In this document: piece after piece, positions 17,257 to 26,121 of the stretch
How the letters are laid out: the number at the start of each line of letters is the position of its first letter
How positions within the stretch are numbered: position 1 is the first letter of the stretch
NCBI RefSeq assembly: GCF_000473045.1
Contig: NZ_AXAY01000006.1
Location: 1 to 64,000, forward strand
Length of the DNA stretch: 64,000 nt
Direction: 5' to 3'
Source of the DNA: Bradyrhizobium sp. WSM3983
GTDB lineage: Bacteria > Pseudomonadota > Alphaproteobacteria > Rhizobiales > Xanthobacteraceae
Program-made: the position numbers and the translations under genes
Notes under the pieces: model-generated
Database searches by the model: none
What the model was told of the DNA's origin: nothing
Seen by the model: only the letters and a program-made list of their open reading frames with translations

Positions 17257-17421
17257 ATGAAAACACCGAAGCCAAAGCAATGGGCCGAGCAGGAGGTCCG
17301 TCGATTGGTCAGGCTGGCCCGGCAGGGAGTTGGCGCATCGAAGATTGCCGCCGAATTGGGCCGCTACGCTGGTTCAGTGAAGCGAATGGCGCGAACGATG
17401 GGAATACTGTTGAAGAAATAG
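17257..17421 (+). CDS. Small HTH protein (54 aa)
   Basis: MKTPKPKQWAEQEVRRLVRL continues ARQGVGASKIAAELGRYAGS and VKRMARTMGILLKK. This is a homeodomain-like or SANT-like helix-turn-helix: W-x-E-x-E-V-x-x-L, then a recognition helix after GVGASKIAAELGR. It resembles the small GcrA/resolvase-type HTH proteins frequent in rhizobia. An upstream non-ATG extension to 17236 is possible. No partner gene is adjacent. Confidence 0.6.
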   Translation: MKTPKPKQWAEQEVRRLVRLARQGVGASKIAAELGRYAGSVKRMARTMGILLKK

Positions 17422-17424
17422 CCA

Positions 17425-17625
17425 TCGAGCCTTCTTCCTTGTGGAAGAAGGTGGCATAGGCGGCCTTCGGCCGCCGTTCTTAAGAACGCAGAAGCGGAGC
17501 TTCGGCTACGGCGCCGGATGAGGGGTTCTCTCCGCGAACCCGGTAGAGTTCGGCTCGCGGAAAGAACCCCTCACCCGTCTCGCCGCTATGCGGCGAGCCA
17601 CCCTCCCACAAGGGGAGAGGGGAAG
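17425..17625. repeat. Intergenic palindromic repeat cluster (Bradyrhizobium-type)
   Basis: Several nested hairpins occupy the gap before doxX. One is GGCGGCCTTCGGCCGCC, followed by GTTCTTAAGAAC (a perfect palindrome). A pair of arms, GAGGGGTTCTCTCCGCGAAC and TTCGGCTCGCGGAAAGAACC, precedes CCCTCAC. CTCGCCGCTATGCGGCGAG is a further stem. The text of this block matches a dispersed Bradyrhizobium repeat in my memory. No gene is seen here. Confidence 0.65.
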
Positions 17626-17745
17626 TCGCCGGCGCGGCCAACTTTGAATTAGCTGCAGTTTCCGATTTCCCCGTTTGTAAACCGGCGAATGACTCTTCAT
17701 AATCCGCAGGCGTCCCGTGCTTAGCGTTTTGCCAAGAGGCCGACC

Positions 17746-18198
17746 ATGCCAGCGTTCGTGACTTTCGGGCGAATCCTGTTCGCAGTGCTGTTCATCTACA
17801 CGGGCGCGACCAAGCTCTTTGCCGTCCAGGCCACCGCCGATTTCATCGCCACCAAGGTCGAGCTGCCCGATGTGATCGCGCCTTATGCCAAGCAGGTCGA
17901 GACGGCGACCGCGATGACCATGCCGCAGCTCCTGGCGATCGCGGTCGGTGGGCTCGAGATCATTGCGGGCCTGATGATCGCGCTGAACTTCGGCGCGCGC
18001 TTCTTCGCGATGCTGCTGATCATCTACATCGCGGTCTCGACCTTCTTCTTCTACGACTTCTGGAATCAGCCGGCGCCTGACAACGCCAAGATGCTGGTCG
18101 ACGCGCTGAAGAATCTCTCGATCATCGGCGCGCTCTTCATGATCATGGGCTATGGCCGCGCCACACGCTCGGCCGAGACCGCCTACGGGGACGTGTAG
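17746..18198 (+). CDS. DoxX family inner-membrane protein
   Basis: A 150-residue protein with four predicted membrane helices: ILFAVLFIYTGATKLF (residues about 6-22), LLAIAVGGLEIIAGLMIAL, FFAMLLIIYIAVSTFFFY and LSIIGALFMIMGYG. This is the DoxX/DoxD-like layout, with the conserved GRILFAVLFIYTGATKL opening. An AAGAGG ribosome-binding site precedes the ATG. Family members are linked to redox or sulfur metabolism and membrane integrity, but no specific reaction can be assigned here. Confidence 0.88.
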   Translation: MPAFVTFGRILFAVLFIYTGATKLFAVQATADFIATKVELPDVIAPYAKQVETATAMTMPQLLAIAVGGLEIIAGLMIALNFGARFFAMLLIIYIAVSTFFFYDFWNQPAPDNAKMLVDALKNLSIIGALFMIMGYGRATRSAETAYGDV

Positions 18199-18204
18199 GG
18201 TCTT

Positions 18205-18297
18205 GTAGGGTGGACAAAGGCGCTCTTGCGCAGTGCCCACCATCTTTCCAGGACTTGCAAGGCCGGTGGTGGGCACGCTTCGCTTTGCCCACCCTAC
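18205..18297. repeat. Intergenic palindrome, GTAGGGTGGRCAAAGG family, copy 1
   Basis: A 93-bp inverted repeat begins GTAGGGTGGACAAAGGCGC and ends GCTTTGCCCACCCTAC, with inner arms TGCCCACCATCTTTCC and GGTGGTGGGCA. A second copy with the same layout lies at 30441-30530. It sits directly 3' of the DoxX gene. Confidence 0.8.
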
Positions 18298-18397
18298 GGC
18301 CTGACGCGTGGACGCTCGTGTTGCCCAGCTTCGCGCAAGGTCGTTGCTGCAGAATGATCGGGAGCAAGTCATCGCATCGATGATAGGGCCCATCGGA

Positions 18398-20407
18398 ATG
18401 TTTGCTGAAGCGTCGTCAGTTTCCGTATCGCTCGAGGCCGGTCTTGCGCACCATCGCGCAGGCCGCTTGCCGCAGGCGGAGGCGATCTATCGGCGGATCC
18501 TGGCATCCGAGCCGGATCATGCGGACGCTATTTTCCTCCTGGGGGTTGCTGCGCTCCAGACGGGTCACCCCGACGGGGCGCTCGATCTCTTCATGCGCGC
18601 CGTCAAGCTTCAGCCTCGCAACAGCGTCTATCACAGCAACGTGGCGGTCGCTCTGCGCGCTCTCGGACGCACGGGCGAAGCCATCGCGAGCTACCGGGAA
18701 GCGCTGCTGCATCAGCCCGACAACCTGGATACGCACATTCAGCTTGGTCTCCTGCTGGGTGAATGCGGGGATTTCGCCGGTGAGGAGGCCCAGTACCGGC
18801 TCGTGCTGCGACATCCTCTCGGCCTCGACCTCGGTGCAGCGCGCGCTCAGGTCGATGCCCATTTCCATCTTGCCAATCTGCTGGTGAGACGGAAGCAGTT
18901 CGATGATGCGATCAGCGAGTTTCGGCAGGTGCTGCGGCAAAGGCCGGATTTTGCGGAGGCCCATTGCAACCTGGGGGCCGTGCTGTTCGATCTCGCCGCC
19001 TTCGAGGAATGCGAGCGTTGCTATCGCGAGGCGCTGCGCCTCAACCCGGGATTTGCGGAGGCCCATAACAATCTTGGTGGTCTTCTCGTCAAACTGGGGC
19101 GCCTCGACGACGCCGAGGTCAACCTTCGCGAAGCCTGCAAACTCAGGCCAAATTTCCCCGAGGCCTTGAACAATCTCGGTGACTTGCTGCGCCTCCGCGG
19201 GCGGCCGGAGGAGGCGGAAGCATGTTGCAGGGAAGCCTTGCGTCTGAAGCCGGACTATGTTCCGGCGCAACTGATCCTCGGCAACGCCCTTCGCGAGTCC
19301 GGCCGTTTCCACGAAGCGGAGCCTTGCTATCGGGCAGCTCTCGATCGCAATCCGGTCTGGCCGGAGGCGCTCAACAATCTCGGCACCCTGCTGTACGATC
19401 TCGGGCGGACTGATGAATCCATTCAGAGTCTGCGAACGGCGGTGTCGCAAAAGCCGGATTACGCCGACGCGCATTTCAACCTTGGGATCACGCTGTTGCT
19501 GGCCGGCCAGTTCGAGGAAGGCTGGCGGGAATATGAGTGGCGGTGGAAGCAGGAAACCAAGAGGCCGCATCTCCGCGGCTTCAGCCAGCCTCTCTGGGAT
19601 GGCGGAGATATCGGTGATCGGGTCCTGCTGCTGCATGCGGAGCAGGGCCTGGGCGACACGCTCCAGTTTTGTCGCTTCGTGCCGGCAATTGCGGCAGGGC
19701 GGCGGGTCGTTCTCGAGGTTCAGCGGCCGCTGATGCCGCTTCTGACGGGGCTGCCGGGAATCGAGAGCATCGTCGCGCGTGGTGATCCGCTGCCGCCATT
19801 CGATCTGCAATGTCCGCTGTTGAGCCTGCCGCGGGTCCTTGGCACTACTCTCGAAACCATCCCGCGAGAGGCATCCTATCTCCGCGCTGATCCGCGACTC
19901 GTGGCGGCCTGGCGCGAGCGCGTCGGCCAGCTCGATGGCCTGCGGGTCGGCCTCGTCTGGGCAGGCAATCAGACCATGAGCGGCGACCGGCGCAGGTCGA
20001 TTCCGCTCGAACGATTTTCGGAGCTGGCGGACCTGCCGGGAGTGAGTTTCGTCTCTCTACAGAAGGGACCCGGGGCCAGCCAGACGCCGCCGTCTGGTCT
20101 GTCCCTGCACGACTGGACGGGAGACCTCCACGACTTCGGTGAAACCGCAGCGCTGATCGAGGCCCTGGATCTGGTCATCAGTGTCGATACAGGGGTGGCG
20201 CATCTTGCAGGCGCGCTTGGCCGCCCGGTCTGGCTGCTCAATCGCTTCGATCGCTGCTGGCGGTGGTTGCTGAACCGCGACGACAGCCCCTGGTATCCGG
20301 GCTTGCGGCAATTCCGGCAAATTCAGCCCGGCGATTGGAGCAGCGTCCTTCAGGACGTGCGCGCTGAACTCGAGAAATCCACGTTGCCCCGGTCCACCGG
20401 CCAGTAA
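18398..20407 (+). CDS. TPR-repeat protein with C-terminal glycosyltransferase-like domain
   Basis: About 669 residues. Residues 15-400 are roughly ten tandem tetratricopeptide repeats, for example AEAIYRRILASEPDHADAIF and AEAHNNLGGLLVKLGRLDDA. The C-terminal part reads GDRVLLLHAEQGLGDTLQFC near 435, VGLVWAGNQTMSGDRRRSIP near 540 and SVDTGVAHLAGALGRPVWLL near 620, the pattern of GT9/GT41-like transferases found behind TPRs in rhizobia. ATG starts at 18308, 18380 and 18398 are all possible; the family-like region begins at the last. It probably glycosylates a protein or envelope component, which is inferred. Confidence 0.85.
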   Translation: MFAEASSVSVSLEAGLAHHRAGRLPQAEAIYRRILASEPDHADAIFLLGVAALQTGHPDGALDLFMRAVKLQPRNSVYHSNVAVALRALGRTGEAIASYREALLHQPDNLDTHIQLGLLLGECGDFAGEEAQYRLVLRHPLGLDLGAARAQVDAHFHLANLLVRRKQFDDAISEFRQVLRQRPDFAEAHCNLGAVLFDLAAFEECERCYREALRLNPGFAEAHNNLGGLLVKLGRLDDAEVNLREACKLRPNFPEALNNLGDLLRLRGRPEEAEACCREALRLKPDYVPAQLILGNALRESGRFHEAEPCYRAALDRNPVWPEALNNLGTLLYDLGRTDESIQSLRTAVSQKPDYADAHFNLGITLLLAGQFEEGWREYEWRWKQETKRPHLRGFSQPLWDGGDIGDRVLLLHAEQGLGDTLQFCRFVPAIAAGRRVVLEVQRPLMPLLTGLPGIESIVARGDPLPPFDLQCPLLSLPRVLGTTLETIPREASYLRADPRLVAAWRERVGQLDGLRVGLVWAGNQTMSGDRRRSIPLERFSELADLPGVSFVSLQKGPGASQTPPSGLSLHDWTGDLHDFGETAALIEALDLVISVDTGVAHLAGALGRPVWLLNRFDRCWRWLLNRDDSPWYPGLRQFRQIQPGDWSSVLQDVRAELEKSTLPRSTGQ

Positions 20408-20485
20408 GCGCTATGCGTGACAAGCTCACGCGTTTGTACGCAGGTATTAAAACACCGGTACTGTGCATGGGGTTGTTTTCGGGTT

Positions 20486-21049
20486 TTAGTTGGAGGCTCT
20501 CGCCGGCCGCCACGGGGTCACGGTCACGCCATGCGCCGCGTCGAGCAAATACGGCATGCCCGGCTTCATCCCGTGTGACGTCAGCACCTCATGCGGCGTC
20601 CGCTTGGGCACGTCGACGAAGCAGCCTTCGCCGCCGGGCAGCCGAACGTGAGGAGCTTCCGACAGCCAGAACGTGTCGTAGCGGTCCATGAACATGTCGA
20701 ACACGGCGGGGCCGCCGATGATCGCGACTCGCCCCGAGGCGACATCGGCAAAGGCGCAGGCCTCCTCGAAGCTTGCATGATCCGGATTCCACAGCGTCGC
20801 GTTCGGCATCTCCGGATCGACGGTGAGGACCTTGATCTTGCGGGTGGTGATCAGCCGCTTGCGCTTGGGCGAGTTTTGCTGCTGCTCATGCGAGTTGCGG
20901 CCGTGCACGATCAGCGCCGCGCCTTCGAGCGCCTGCTCGAAGAACAGCTTGTCGCCTTCGAACTTCAGGCTGTCGGGCATGACGCGGCTGGCGTCGGCCA
21001 GCATGCCGTCCGCCGAGACGATGACGTAGCCCTCGAAATGGAAAGACAA
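20486..21049 (-). CDS. Dihydrofolate-reductase-like protein
   Basis: A 187-residue protein with the DHFR/RibD-C fold pattern: GYVIVSADGMLADASRVMPD at the N-terminus, GAALIVHGRNSHE near residue 45, RVAIIGGPAVFDMFMDRYDT near 107 (the GG motif of the NADPH site) and WLSEAPHVRLPGGEGCF. It likely reduces a pteridine- or pyrimidine-type substrate with NADPH. It differs enough from FolA that dihydrofolate need not be the substrate. It follows the polysaccharide deacetylase by 7 bp on the same strand. Confidence 0.78.
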   Translation of the reverse strand: MSFHFEGYVIVSADGMLADASRVMPDSLKFEGDKLFFEQALEGAALIVHGRNSHEQQQNSPKRKRLITTRKIKVLTVDPEMPNATLWNPDHASFEEACAFADVASGRVAIIGGPAVFDMFMDRYDTFWLSEAPHVRLPGGEGCFVDVPKRTPHEVLTSHGMKPGMPYLLDAAHGVTVTPWRPARASN

Positions 21050-21056
21050 GCGACGG

Positions 21057-22061
21057 CTATTCGGAAACGGTCGTCACCACGGAATTGACCGGGCGCGTGC
21101 TCACCGTCGGCAGCTTGACGTCCTTCATCAGCTCCTGGTCGTATTCGGGGAGCGAGGCGACCGGCGCCTTGGCGCGCATCGCCACCACTTTGTAGCCTCC
21201 GGCCTTGAGACGGTTCAGAAGCTCGGGCAGGGCTTCCGCCGTGTGCTTCTGGAAGTCGTGCATCAGGATGATGCCCTTGCCCTTCTTGTCGAGCCCCTTC
21301 ATCACGGTCTCGATCACCTTCTCGGGCTTCGAGGCCTTGAAGTCGAAGGAGTCGATGTCGCAGGAGAAGATCGCGACGTTGCGGTTGCCGAGATAGGTGA
21401 CCATCTCCGGCGGGTGTTGCAGCGCCGGGAAGCGGAAGAACGCCGCGGGCGAGATGCCGCCAAGAGCCCATTTCACGGCGCTGATGCCCTTCTCGATCTC
21501 TTCCTTGCGCTGCGCTTCGGTCAGCTTCTTGTTGTTGAGGTTGGCGTGCGACCATGTGTGGGTGCCGATGATGTGACCGGCCGCGTAGACCTGCTTCAGG
21601 ATCTCCGGCTCGTAGGTGGCGTGCTTGCCGATCGAGAAGAAGATGCCGGTGGTGCACTGGTCGGCGAGCGCCTTCAGCACGGCGGGTGTGTTGTGCGGCC
21701 AGGGACCGTCGTCGAAGGTCAGCACGACCTCCTTGTCGCGCAGGAAGTCGAGCTCCTTGAAATGCTCGAAGCCGAAGCCGGGACCGCCTGTCGTGTCGAT
21801 CTCCACGGTGCGGGCGACGCCCAGCGCGTTCGGATTGTTGCAGGCGGCGCGGGCCGGCTGCGGCGCCTGTTTCGGCGGCGGCGGGAAGGCGGCGGCTTGC
21901 GGCGCGGGCGCTGCAGCAGGCGCCGGAGCAGCGGCCGGTGCTGCCACGGGGGCAGCCTGGGTGGCGGCTGGGGGTTTCGCAGCCGGGGTCTGCGACCATG
22001 CCGCGCCTGTCAGCGCAACAGAGATCGCGCTTGCCAAAATCAGTCCTGCCGCCACACGCAT
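21057..22061 (-). CDS. Polysaccharide deacetylase (NodB homology, exported)
   Basis: A 334-residue exported protein. The start at 22061 gives MRVAAGLILASAISVALTGA, a signal peptide cleaved near AWS-QT. A Pro/Ala-rich linker spans about residues 25-75, and the NodB domain follows. Catalytic and metal motifs are TFDDGPWPHNTP, then HTWSH (HxxxH), RFPALQ and LMHDFQKHTAE. It should remove N- or O-acetyl groups from a cell-wall or extracellular glycan in the periplasm. The DHFR-like gene lies 7 bp downstream and is probably co-transcribed. Confidence 0.92.
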   Translation of the reverse strand: MRVAAGLILASAISVALTGAAWSQTPAAKPPAATQAAPVAAPAAAPAPAAAPAPQAAAFPPPPKQAPQPARAACNNPNALGVARTVEIDTTGGPGFGFEHFKELDFLRDKEVVLTFDDGPWPHNTPAVLKALADQCTTGIFFSIGKHATYEPEILKQVYAAGHIIGTHTWSHANLNNKKLTEAQRKEEIEKGISAVKWALGGISPAAFFRFPALQHPPEMVTYLGNRNVAIFSCDIDSFDFKASKPEKVIETVMKGLDKKGKGIILMHDFQKHTAEALPELLNRLKAGGYKVVAMRAKAPVASLPEYDQELMKDVKLPTVSTRPVNSVVTTVSE

Positions 22062-22240
22062 GGTGTTGTCCTCGAGATTTGATCCCGTTGTTCCGCCGCG
22101 GCTTTTCGCCTCCGGCAAAACCTATCCTGCCCCTGATCATCCTAGCCTAGATGGTGCTCCATCGCCATTGCAACGGCTGTTTGGCGCTTCGCCACAATTG
22201 TGCCCAGGCCTGTTTGAGAAGCCTGTTCGAGCGAGGCGGG

Positions 22241-22810
22241 TCAGCTGTCGGCCAAGGCCCGGGCAATCGCGGTCTTGATGCGCGTGTCGACAGGTTCCAC
22301 GGCGGACGAAAACACCTCGGCGATGTAGCCGTCGCGGCCGATCAGGTATTTGTGGAAGTTCCAGCGCGGAACATCGCGCGGGCGCGCCTCGGCCGCCCAT
22401 TTGTAGAACGGATGCGCCTTCGCCCCGACCACGACGGCCTTGGCGGTTATAGGGAAGGTAACGCCGTATTGGTGGTGCGCGGTCTCCGAGATCTCGCTGG
22501 TGCCGCCGGGCTCCTGGCCGCCGAAATCGTTGGAGGGCACGCCGATCACGGTGAGGCCGCGCTCGCGAAACTCGCTCCAGAGCTCCTCCAGCCCCGCATA
22601 TTGCGGGGTGTAACCGCACAGCGAAGCGGTGTTCACGATCAGCATCGGCTTGCCGGTGAAGGAGGCCAAGCGAATGTCGTCGCCGGACAAAGCGGGGAAC
22701 GAGAATGCGTAAGCGGACATCCGGCTCATGCCGCCATCGGCCCGCGCGCGCGTTGCCGATGTGGCTGCTGCGAGCAGCGCTGTGGTGAGTACGGTTCTGC
22801 GGTTCAACAT
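22241..22810 (-). CDS. Glutathione peroxidase family protein, Tat-exported
   Basis: A 189-residue thiol peroxidase. The peroxidatic Cys65 sits in NTASLCGYTPQY, followed by GVPSNDFGGQEPG (the Gln) and WNFHKYLIGRDG (the Trp). The N-terminus MLNRRTVLTTALLAAATSAT has a twin-arginine and hydrophobic core ending ARA-DG, so it is predicted to be exported, unlike the usual cytoplasmic BtuE-type enzymes. It should reduce hydroperoxides in the envelope, probably using thioredoxin-like donors. It is a separate unit from its neighbours. Confidence 0.92.
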   Translation of the reverse strand: MLNRRTVLTTALLAAATSATRARADGGMSRMSAYAFSFPALSGDDIRLASFTGKPMLIVNTASLCGYTPQYAGLEELWSEFRERGLTVIGVPSNDFGGQEPGGTSEISETAHHQYGVTFPITAKAVVVGAKAHPFYKWAAEARPRDVPRWNFHKYLIGRDGYIAEVFSSAVEPVDTRIKTAIARALADS

Positions 22811-22898
22811 GGCGGCGTCCCCCGATGTGAATCCGGACCGCAGCTTACTCCGACGAGATGACCGGCCCGCTCAACACCGCGTTATCGCGGTGCCAAGC

Positions 22899-24578
22899 TT
22901 AGTACAGGCGGACGATAAAGTCGGTGCCTTCGCCGGTTTCGCCCTGGTTGATGCCCTGGTCGGACACGATGACCGAGCCGCCGGTGGTGAGCATCTCGTT
23001 GATCTTCGCCATGGCGTCGGCGGGGATCGTGATGCGATCGAGCGCCTCGGCCGGGCTGTCCGGCATGATCACCGGCTTTGCGGCAACTGGGATCACGGCG
23101 GCGCCGCGCTGGCGGCGCGTGACGTGACCGTCGTCCTCGCGCGCGGCGGCACGAACGGCGACGGGCAGCGACACCACCGACCAATGCAGTGCATTGGAAT
23201 CGGTCTTATCGATCTCGGCGGTGAAAACGTGAGTACCGAGCGGCCGGTCGCTTGCAGCGATCGTCACGGGTACCTCGAACAGCGCCGCAAAGTTCTGCCG
23301 CACATAGAGCTTGGAATCCTTGCGGCTGATGAACACCGCAATCTGACCGGTTCGCTTCGGCAGGTCCGGCTTCACGGCCGGTGCGGGATCGGCGGCGCCG
23401 GCCTGGTCTTTCTTCGCGACCGGCAAAGCGGCTTGCGTCGGCGCAATTGTCGTCACCGCCGCGTCGGGCCTCTTCTCGGTCGTTGCCGCAGCAGCCTTGA
23501 CCGGTTCGGAAGCGGCTTCCGCCTTCGGTGCGTCTGCCTTCGGAGCATCAGTCGGCTCGGACTTCGCGGCTTCGACCTTGTCAGCCGGCTTCTCGTCCGA
23601 GCTCGCCTTGGCAACTTCGTCCGTCTTCGCCGCCGCGTCGGGCTGCTTGGCCGGCTCGGAGGCCTCGGCCGATTTGGTGTCGGTCTTGCTCTCGGCCTTG
23701 GCGGCTTCCTCGCGGACCGGCGCATTGCCCGTGGTCACATCCGACATCACGGTGTGGCCGACGCTGGCGCGCAGCTCGAGCACGCCGTCAGCGCTGGCGG
23801 TCTTGGTCTCAAGCGACTTGGTCTCGACGGGCTTGGCGTCCATGACCTTCGTCTCAGGCGCGTCCTTGTCCGCCTTGTCGCCGACGCTCGTCGCCGGCTC
23901 GAGGCTTGCGGCCGGCTGCGGCGGGACGCGCAGCGAGGCGAGCATCGGATGGGAGAAGTTTTGCGGCGTCATCTGGCCGGGCGAGACGATCACACGCGCG
24001 CCCATCTTGGTCCAGTTCCACATCTTCACCGCGAACGCCATCGGCATGCGGATGCAGCCGTGCGAGGCGGGATAGCCCGGCAGCACGCCGGCATGCATGG
24101 CAACGCCGGACCAGGTGATCCGCTGCATGTACGGCATCGGCGCGCCGCTATAGATGTTGGAGTGGTGGAATTTGTGCTTCTGGATGACGCTGAACACGCC
24201 CATCGGCGTCGAATGGCCCTTCATGCCGGTCGATACCGGCGACTCCGCGAACACGCCGTTGGAATCGTAGACCGTCACCTTCTGGCGGTCGATCGAGACC
24301 ACGATGACGAGCGGACCCTGCGGCTTCGCGCCGGTCTCCTTCTCGACGACGGTCCCCTTCTTGGCGGCTGCCGAGCCGCGCTTCTGCGGCTTCAGTCGCG
24401 GCTCGTCGGGATGCCGCACCTGCCGCGAATAGTAGGACCCGTCCGAATAATCCGGCGTGTAATAGAACGCTGCTTCTGCCTGGCTGGTCGTACCGATCGC
24501 ACCCGCGGCCGTCAAAATGGCGAACTGCCACAGCCGTGCCGGCGCGGCAGCAAAACGGGACCCGTTCACGCTAGTCAT
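22899..24578 (-). CDS. L,D-transpeptidase (YkuD) with C-terminal extension
   Basis: A 559-residue exported enzyme. The start at 24578 gives MTSVNGSRFAAAPARLWQFA and a signal peptide ending SQAEA-AF. The YkuD domain spans about residues 88-195, with His162 and Cys175 in MHAGVLPGYPASHGCIRMP. An acidic/Lys/Ala/Pro-rich linker covers about 230-405. A second beta domain follows, from TGQIAVFISRKDSKLYVRQN to GTDFIVRLY, which looks like a degenerate YkuD repeat without the SHGC motif. It should form 3-3 peptidoglycan cross-links or anchor proteins to peptidoglycan. Confidence 0.92.
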   Translation of the reverse strand: MTSVNGSRFAAAPARLWQFAILTAAGAIGTTSQAEAAFYYTPDYSDGSYYSRQVRHPDEPRLKPQKRGSAAAKKGTVVEKETGAKPQGPLVIVVSIDRQKVTVYDSNGVFAESPVSTGMKGHSTPMGVFSVIQKHKFHHSNIYSGAPMPYMQRITWSGVAMHAGVLPGYPASHGCIRMPMAFAVKMWNWTKMGARVIVSPGQMTPQNFSHPMLASLRVPPQPAASLEPATSVGDKADKDAPETKVMDAKPVETKSLETKTASADGVLELRASVGHTVMSDVTTGNAPVREEAAKAESKTDTKSAEASEPAKQPDAAAKTDEVAKASSDEKPADKVEAAKSEPTDAPKADAPKAEAASEPVKAAAATTEKRPDAAVTTIAPTQAALPVAKKDQAGAADPAPAVKPDLPKRTGQIAVFISRKDSKLYVRQNFAALFEVPVTIAASDRPLGTHVFTAEIDKTDSNALHWSVVSLPVAVRAAAREDDGHVTRRQRGAAVIPVAAKPVIMPDSPAEALDRITIPADAMAKINEMLTTGGSVIVSDQGINQGETGEGTDFIVRLY

Positions 24579-24786
24579 TCCTCGAATCCACAATCCAAAT
24601 CAGACATTAGTCTCGCAGAGGGGATACGCGTTCACCAGCAAACGGGTTCTGCCATCAGCTAGTTTTGTCCAAGACGTAGCAAAAAAGCCTCACAGAGCGG
24701 TAAACGGCGGTCCCGCCTGGCTGTCATCGTCTTCCTGAACGACCACCCCATGCCTACATTGCCGGGACTTGTTACCGGAGAACTTC

Positions 24787-25335
24787 ATGTCATCTCGTTT
24801 CCCCGGTCTTTCCGGCATCCGTTTGAAAGGCCTCGCTTTATTTCTTGTTGCTCTGTCCATGCCCTCGGCGTCCGCGCAGGCTGCCGATGAGCCTGATCTG
24901 ATCTTCCGCCGTTCCACCGTGTTCAAATGGATGAGCCCGAATGACAAGCTCGCGACCTACGGCCTCGACGACCCCGAGGTCGAGGGCGTGGCCTGCCATT
25001 TCACGGTGCCGGAGAAGGGCGGCTTCAAGGGCTGGCTCGGTCTTGCCGAAGAGGTTTCTGACGTCTCGCTCGCCTGCCGCCAGATTGGTCCTATCAAGTT
25101 CAAGGACAAGATGGAGCAGGGCGACGACATGTTCCGCAAGCGCCGTTCGCTGTTCTTCAAGAAGATGCAGATCGTGCGCGGCTGCGACACCAAGCGCAAT
25201 GTGCTGGTCTACATGGTCTATTCGGACAAGCTGATCGAGGGATCGCCAAAGAACTCGACCTCGACGGTGCCGATCATGCCGTGGGGACCGGTCGACGCGA
25301 ATGTCCAGAAATGCGGCGACTTCTTCACTCAGTGA
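24787..25335 (+). CDS. creA: CreA family protein
   Basis: A 182-residue exported protein of the CreA family. The start at 24787 (MSSRFPGLSG) is supported by GGAGAA 7 nt upstream; a short upstream extension to 24769 lacks this. The signal peptide is GLALFLVALSMPSASAQA, followed by the family hallmarks DLIFRRSTVFKWMSPNDKLA, DDPEVEGVACHF, GLAEEVSDVSLACRQIGPIK and the terminal TSTVPIMPWG. Its function is not established. In enterobacteria creA lies next to creBCD, but no two-component system is adjacent here. Confidence 0.93.
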   Translation: MSSRFPGLSGIRLKGLALFLVALSMPSASAQAADEPDLIFRRSTVFKWMSPNDKLATYGLDDPEVEGVACHFTVPEKGGFKGWLGLAEEVSDVSLACRQIGPIKFKDKMEQGDDMFRKRRSLFFKKMQIVRGCDTKRNVLVYMVYSDKLIEGSPKNSTSTVPIMPWGPVDANVQKCGDFFTQ

Positions 25336-25921
25336 TGTGATCGCGGCTCGCGCGCGGTTTCGCAAGGTGCGAGCCGCTCAGCCGCACGAACGCCTGCGGC
25401 GTGGCCTCGTAGCCGCGTCCCGTTTGCAGGGCCATGGCGCCGGCCGAACCGGTGCGTTGATCGGCGCGGTCGTTCGGTTCGGCCGCGTCGCGCGCCGTTG
25501 CGCGATCTTGCGCCATCATGATGGCCATTCCTCGGATGTGCCCGGTTGAGGGCCTTTCGCTTTTCGAAGGCTTCGGTCGCGCCCGACGAGCTCCGGGTTC
25601 ATCGGGGTGCGGCCTTTGTTTGCGGTTCTGTTCAGCAGAAAACCGTAAAACGAATGTGAAGCGCCGACGTCGTGGATGTGACCGCACCACTTCAACCTGT
25701 GTGGATGGTTGGTCCCATGCGGGCTCAAACCGTCGCGCGCCCCATCTGAAATGATTGATGTTTTCCGGGAATTGTTTCGTCAACTCGCGGGCGACGAAAC
25801 AATTCTCACCCGGCACGAAACCATTTTGGGCTTTAGGCGCATCACGGGAGAAACCACGGATGGTTATCAGCGTCACAACGACGACGGCAAACCGCCGGCC
25901 ACGCAATTCGGGGACAGATCC
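25336..25921. other. 586-bp intergenic region with one strong inverted repeat
   Basis: No convincing coding frame on either strand; the long reverse-strand frame here is rich in Arg and Pro and has no family resemblance. The only distinct signal is the perfect inverted repeat at 25771-25803. Confidence 0.5.
25771..25803. promoter_or_regulatory. Perfect 11-bp inverted repeat, possible operator or hairpin
   Basis: ATTGTTTCGTC (25771-25781) and GACGAAACAAT (25793-25803) are exact reverse complements separated by 11 bp. A related half site, CACGAAACCAT, follows shortly after. It lies about 120 bp upstream of the small exported gene at 25922. There is no T-run, so an operator or structured leader is as likely as a terminator. 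Confidence 0.45.
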
Positions 25922-26086
25922 ATGCGCGCGCTCAGCTTCATCCTTGCTTTCGGCTTTGTGCTCGCCGGTTCCTCGTTCGCCGGTGCGCCGGACGGCAATT
26001 TGCCTGGCATCGGCACCTTCCAGTACAGCGGCTCGCCGGTCACGACTACGGCGCCGCAGCCGATCATTCTCGCAGCGCGTATCTGA
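25922..26086 (+). CDS. Small exported protein (54 aa)
   Basis: ATG at 25922, with GGGGA 8 nt upstream, opens a 54-residue protein with a typical signal peptide (MRALSFILAFGFVLAGSSFA, cleavage near SFA-GA). The mature tail is short, GAPDGNLPGIGTFQYSGSPV followed by TTTAPQPIILAARI. I recall very similar short exported proteins in other Bradyrhizobium genomes. The function is unknown. The next exported gene starts 35 bp downstream on the same strand. Confidence 0.7.
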   Translation: MRALSFILAFGFVLAGSSFAGAPDGNLPGIGTFQYSGSPVTTTAPQPIILAARI

Positions 26087-26121
26087 TCAGCAACAAGAAA
26101 AATCAGCCGGCAAAGGCCATC

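Noticed and set aside
18416..19810. 464-codon reverse frame across the TPR gene
   Set aside because: Its apparent repeats mirror the TPR codons on the other strand.
25325..25906. Reverse-strand frame of 193 codons in the gap after creA
   Set aside because: Composition is Arg/Pro/Ala-heavy, there is no RBS or family resemblance, and its 3' end overlaps creA.
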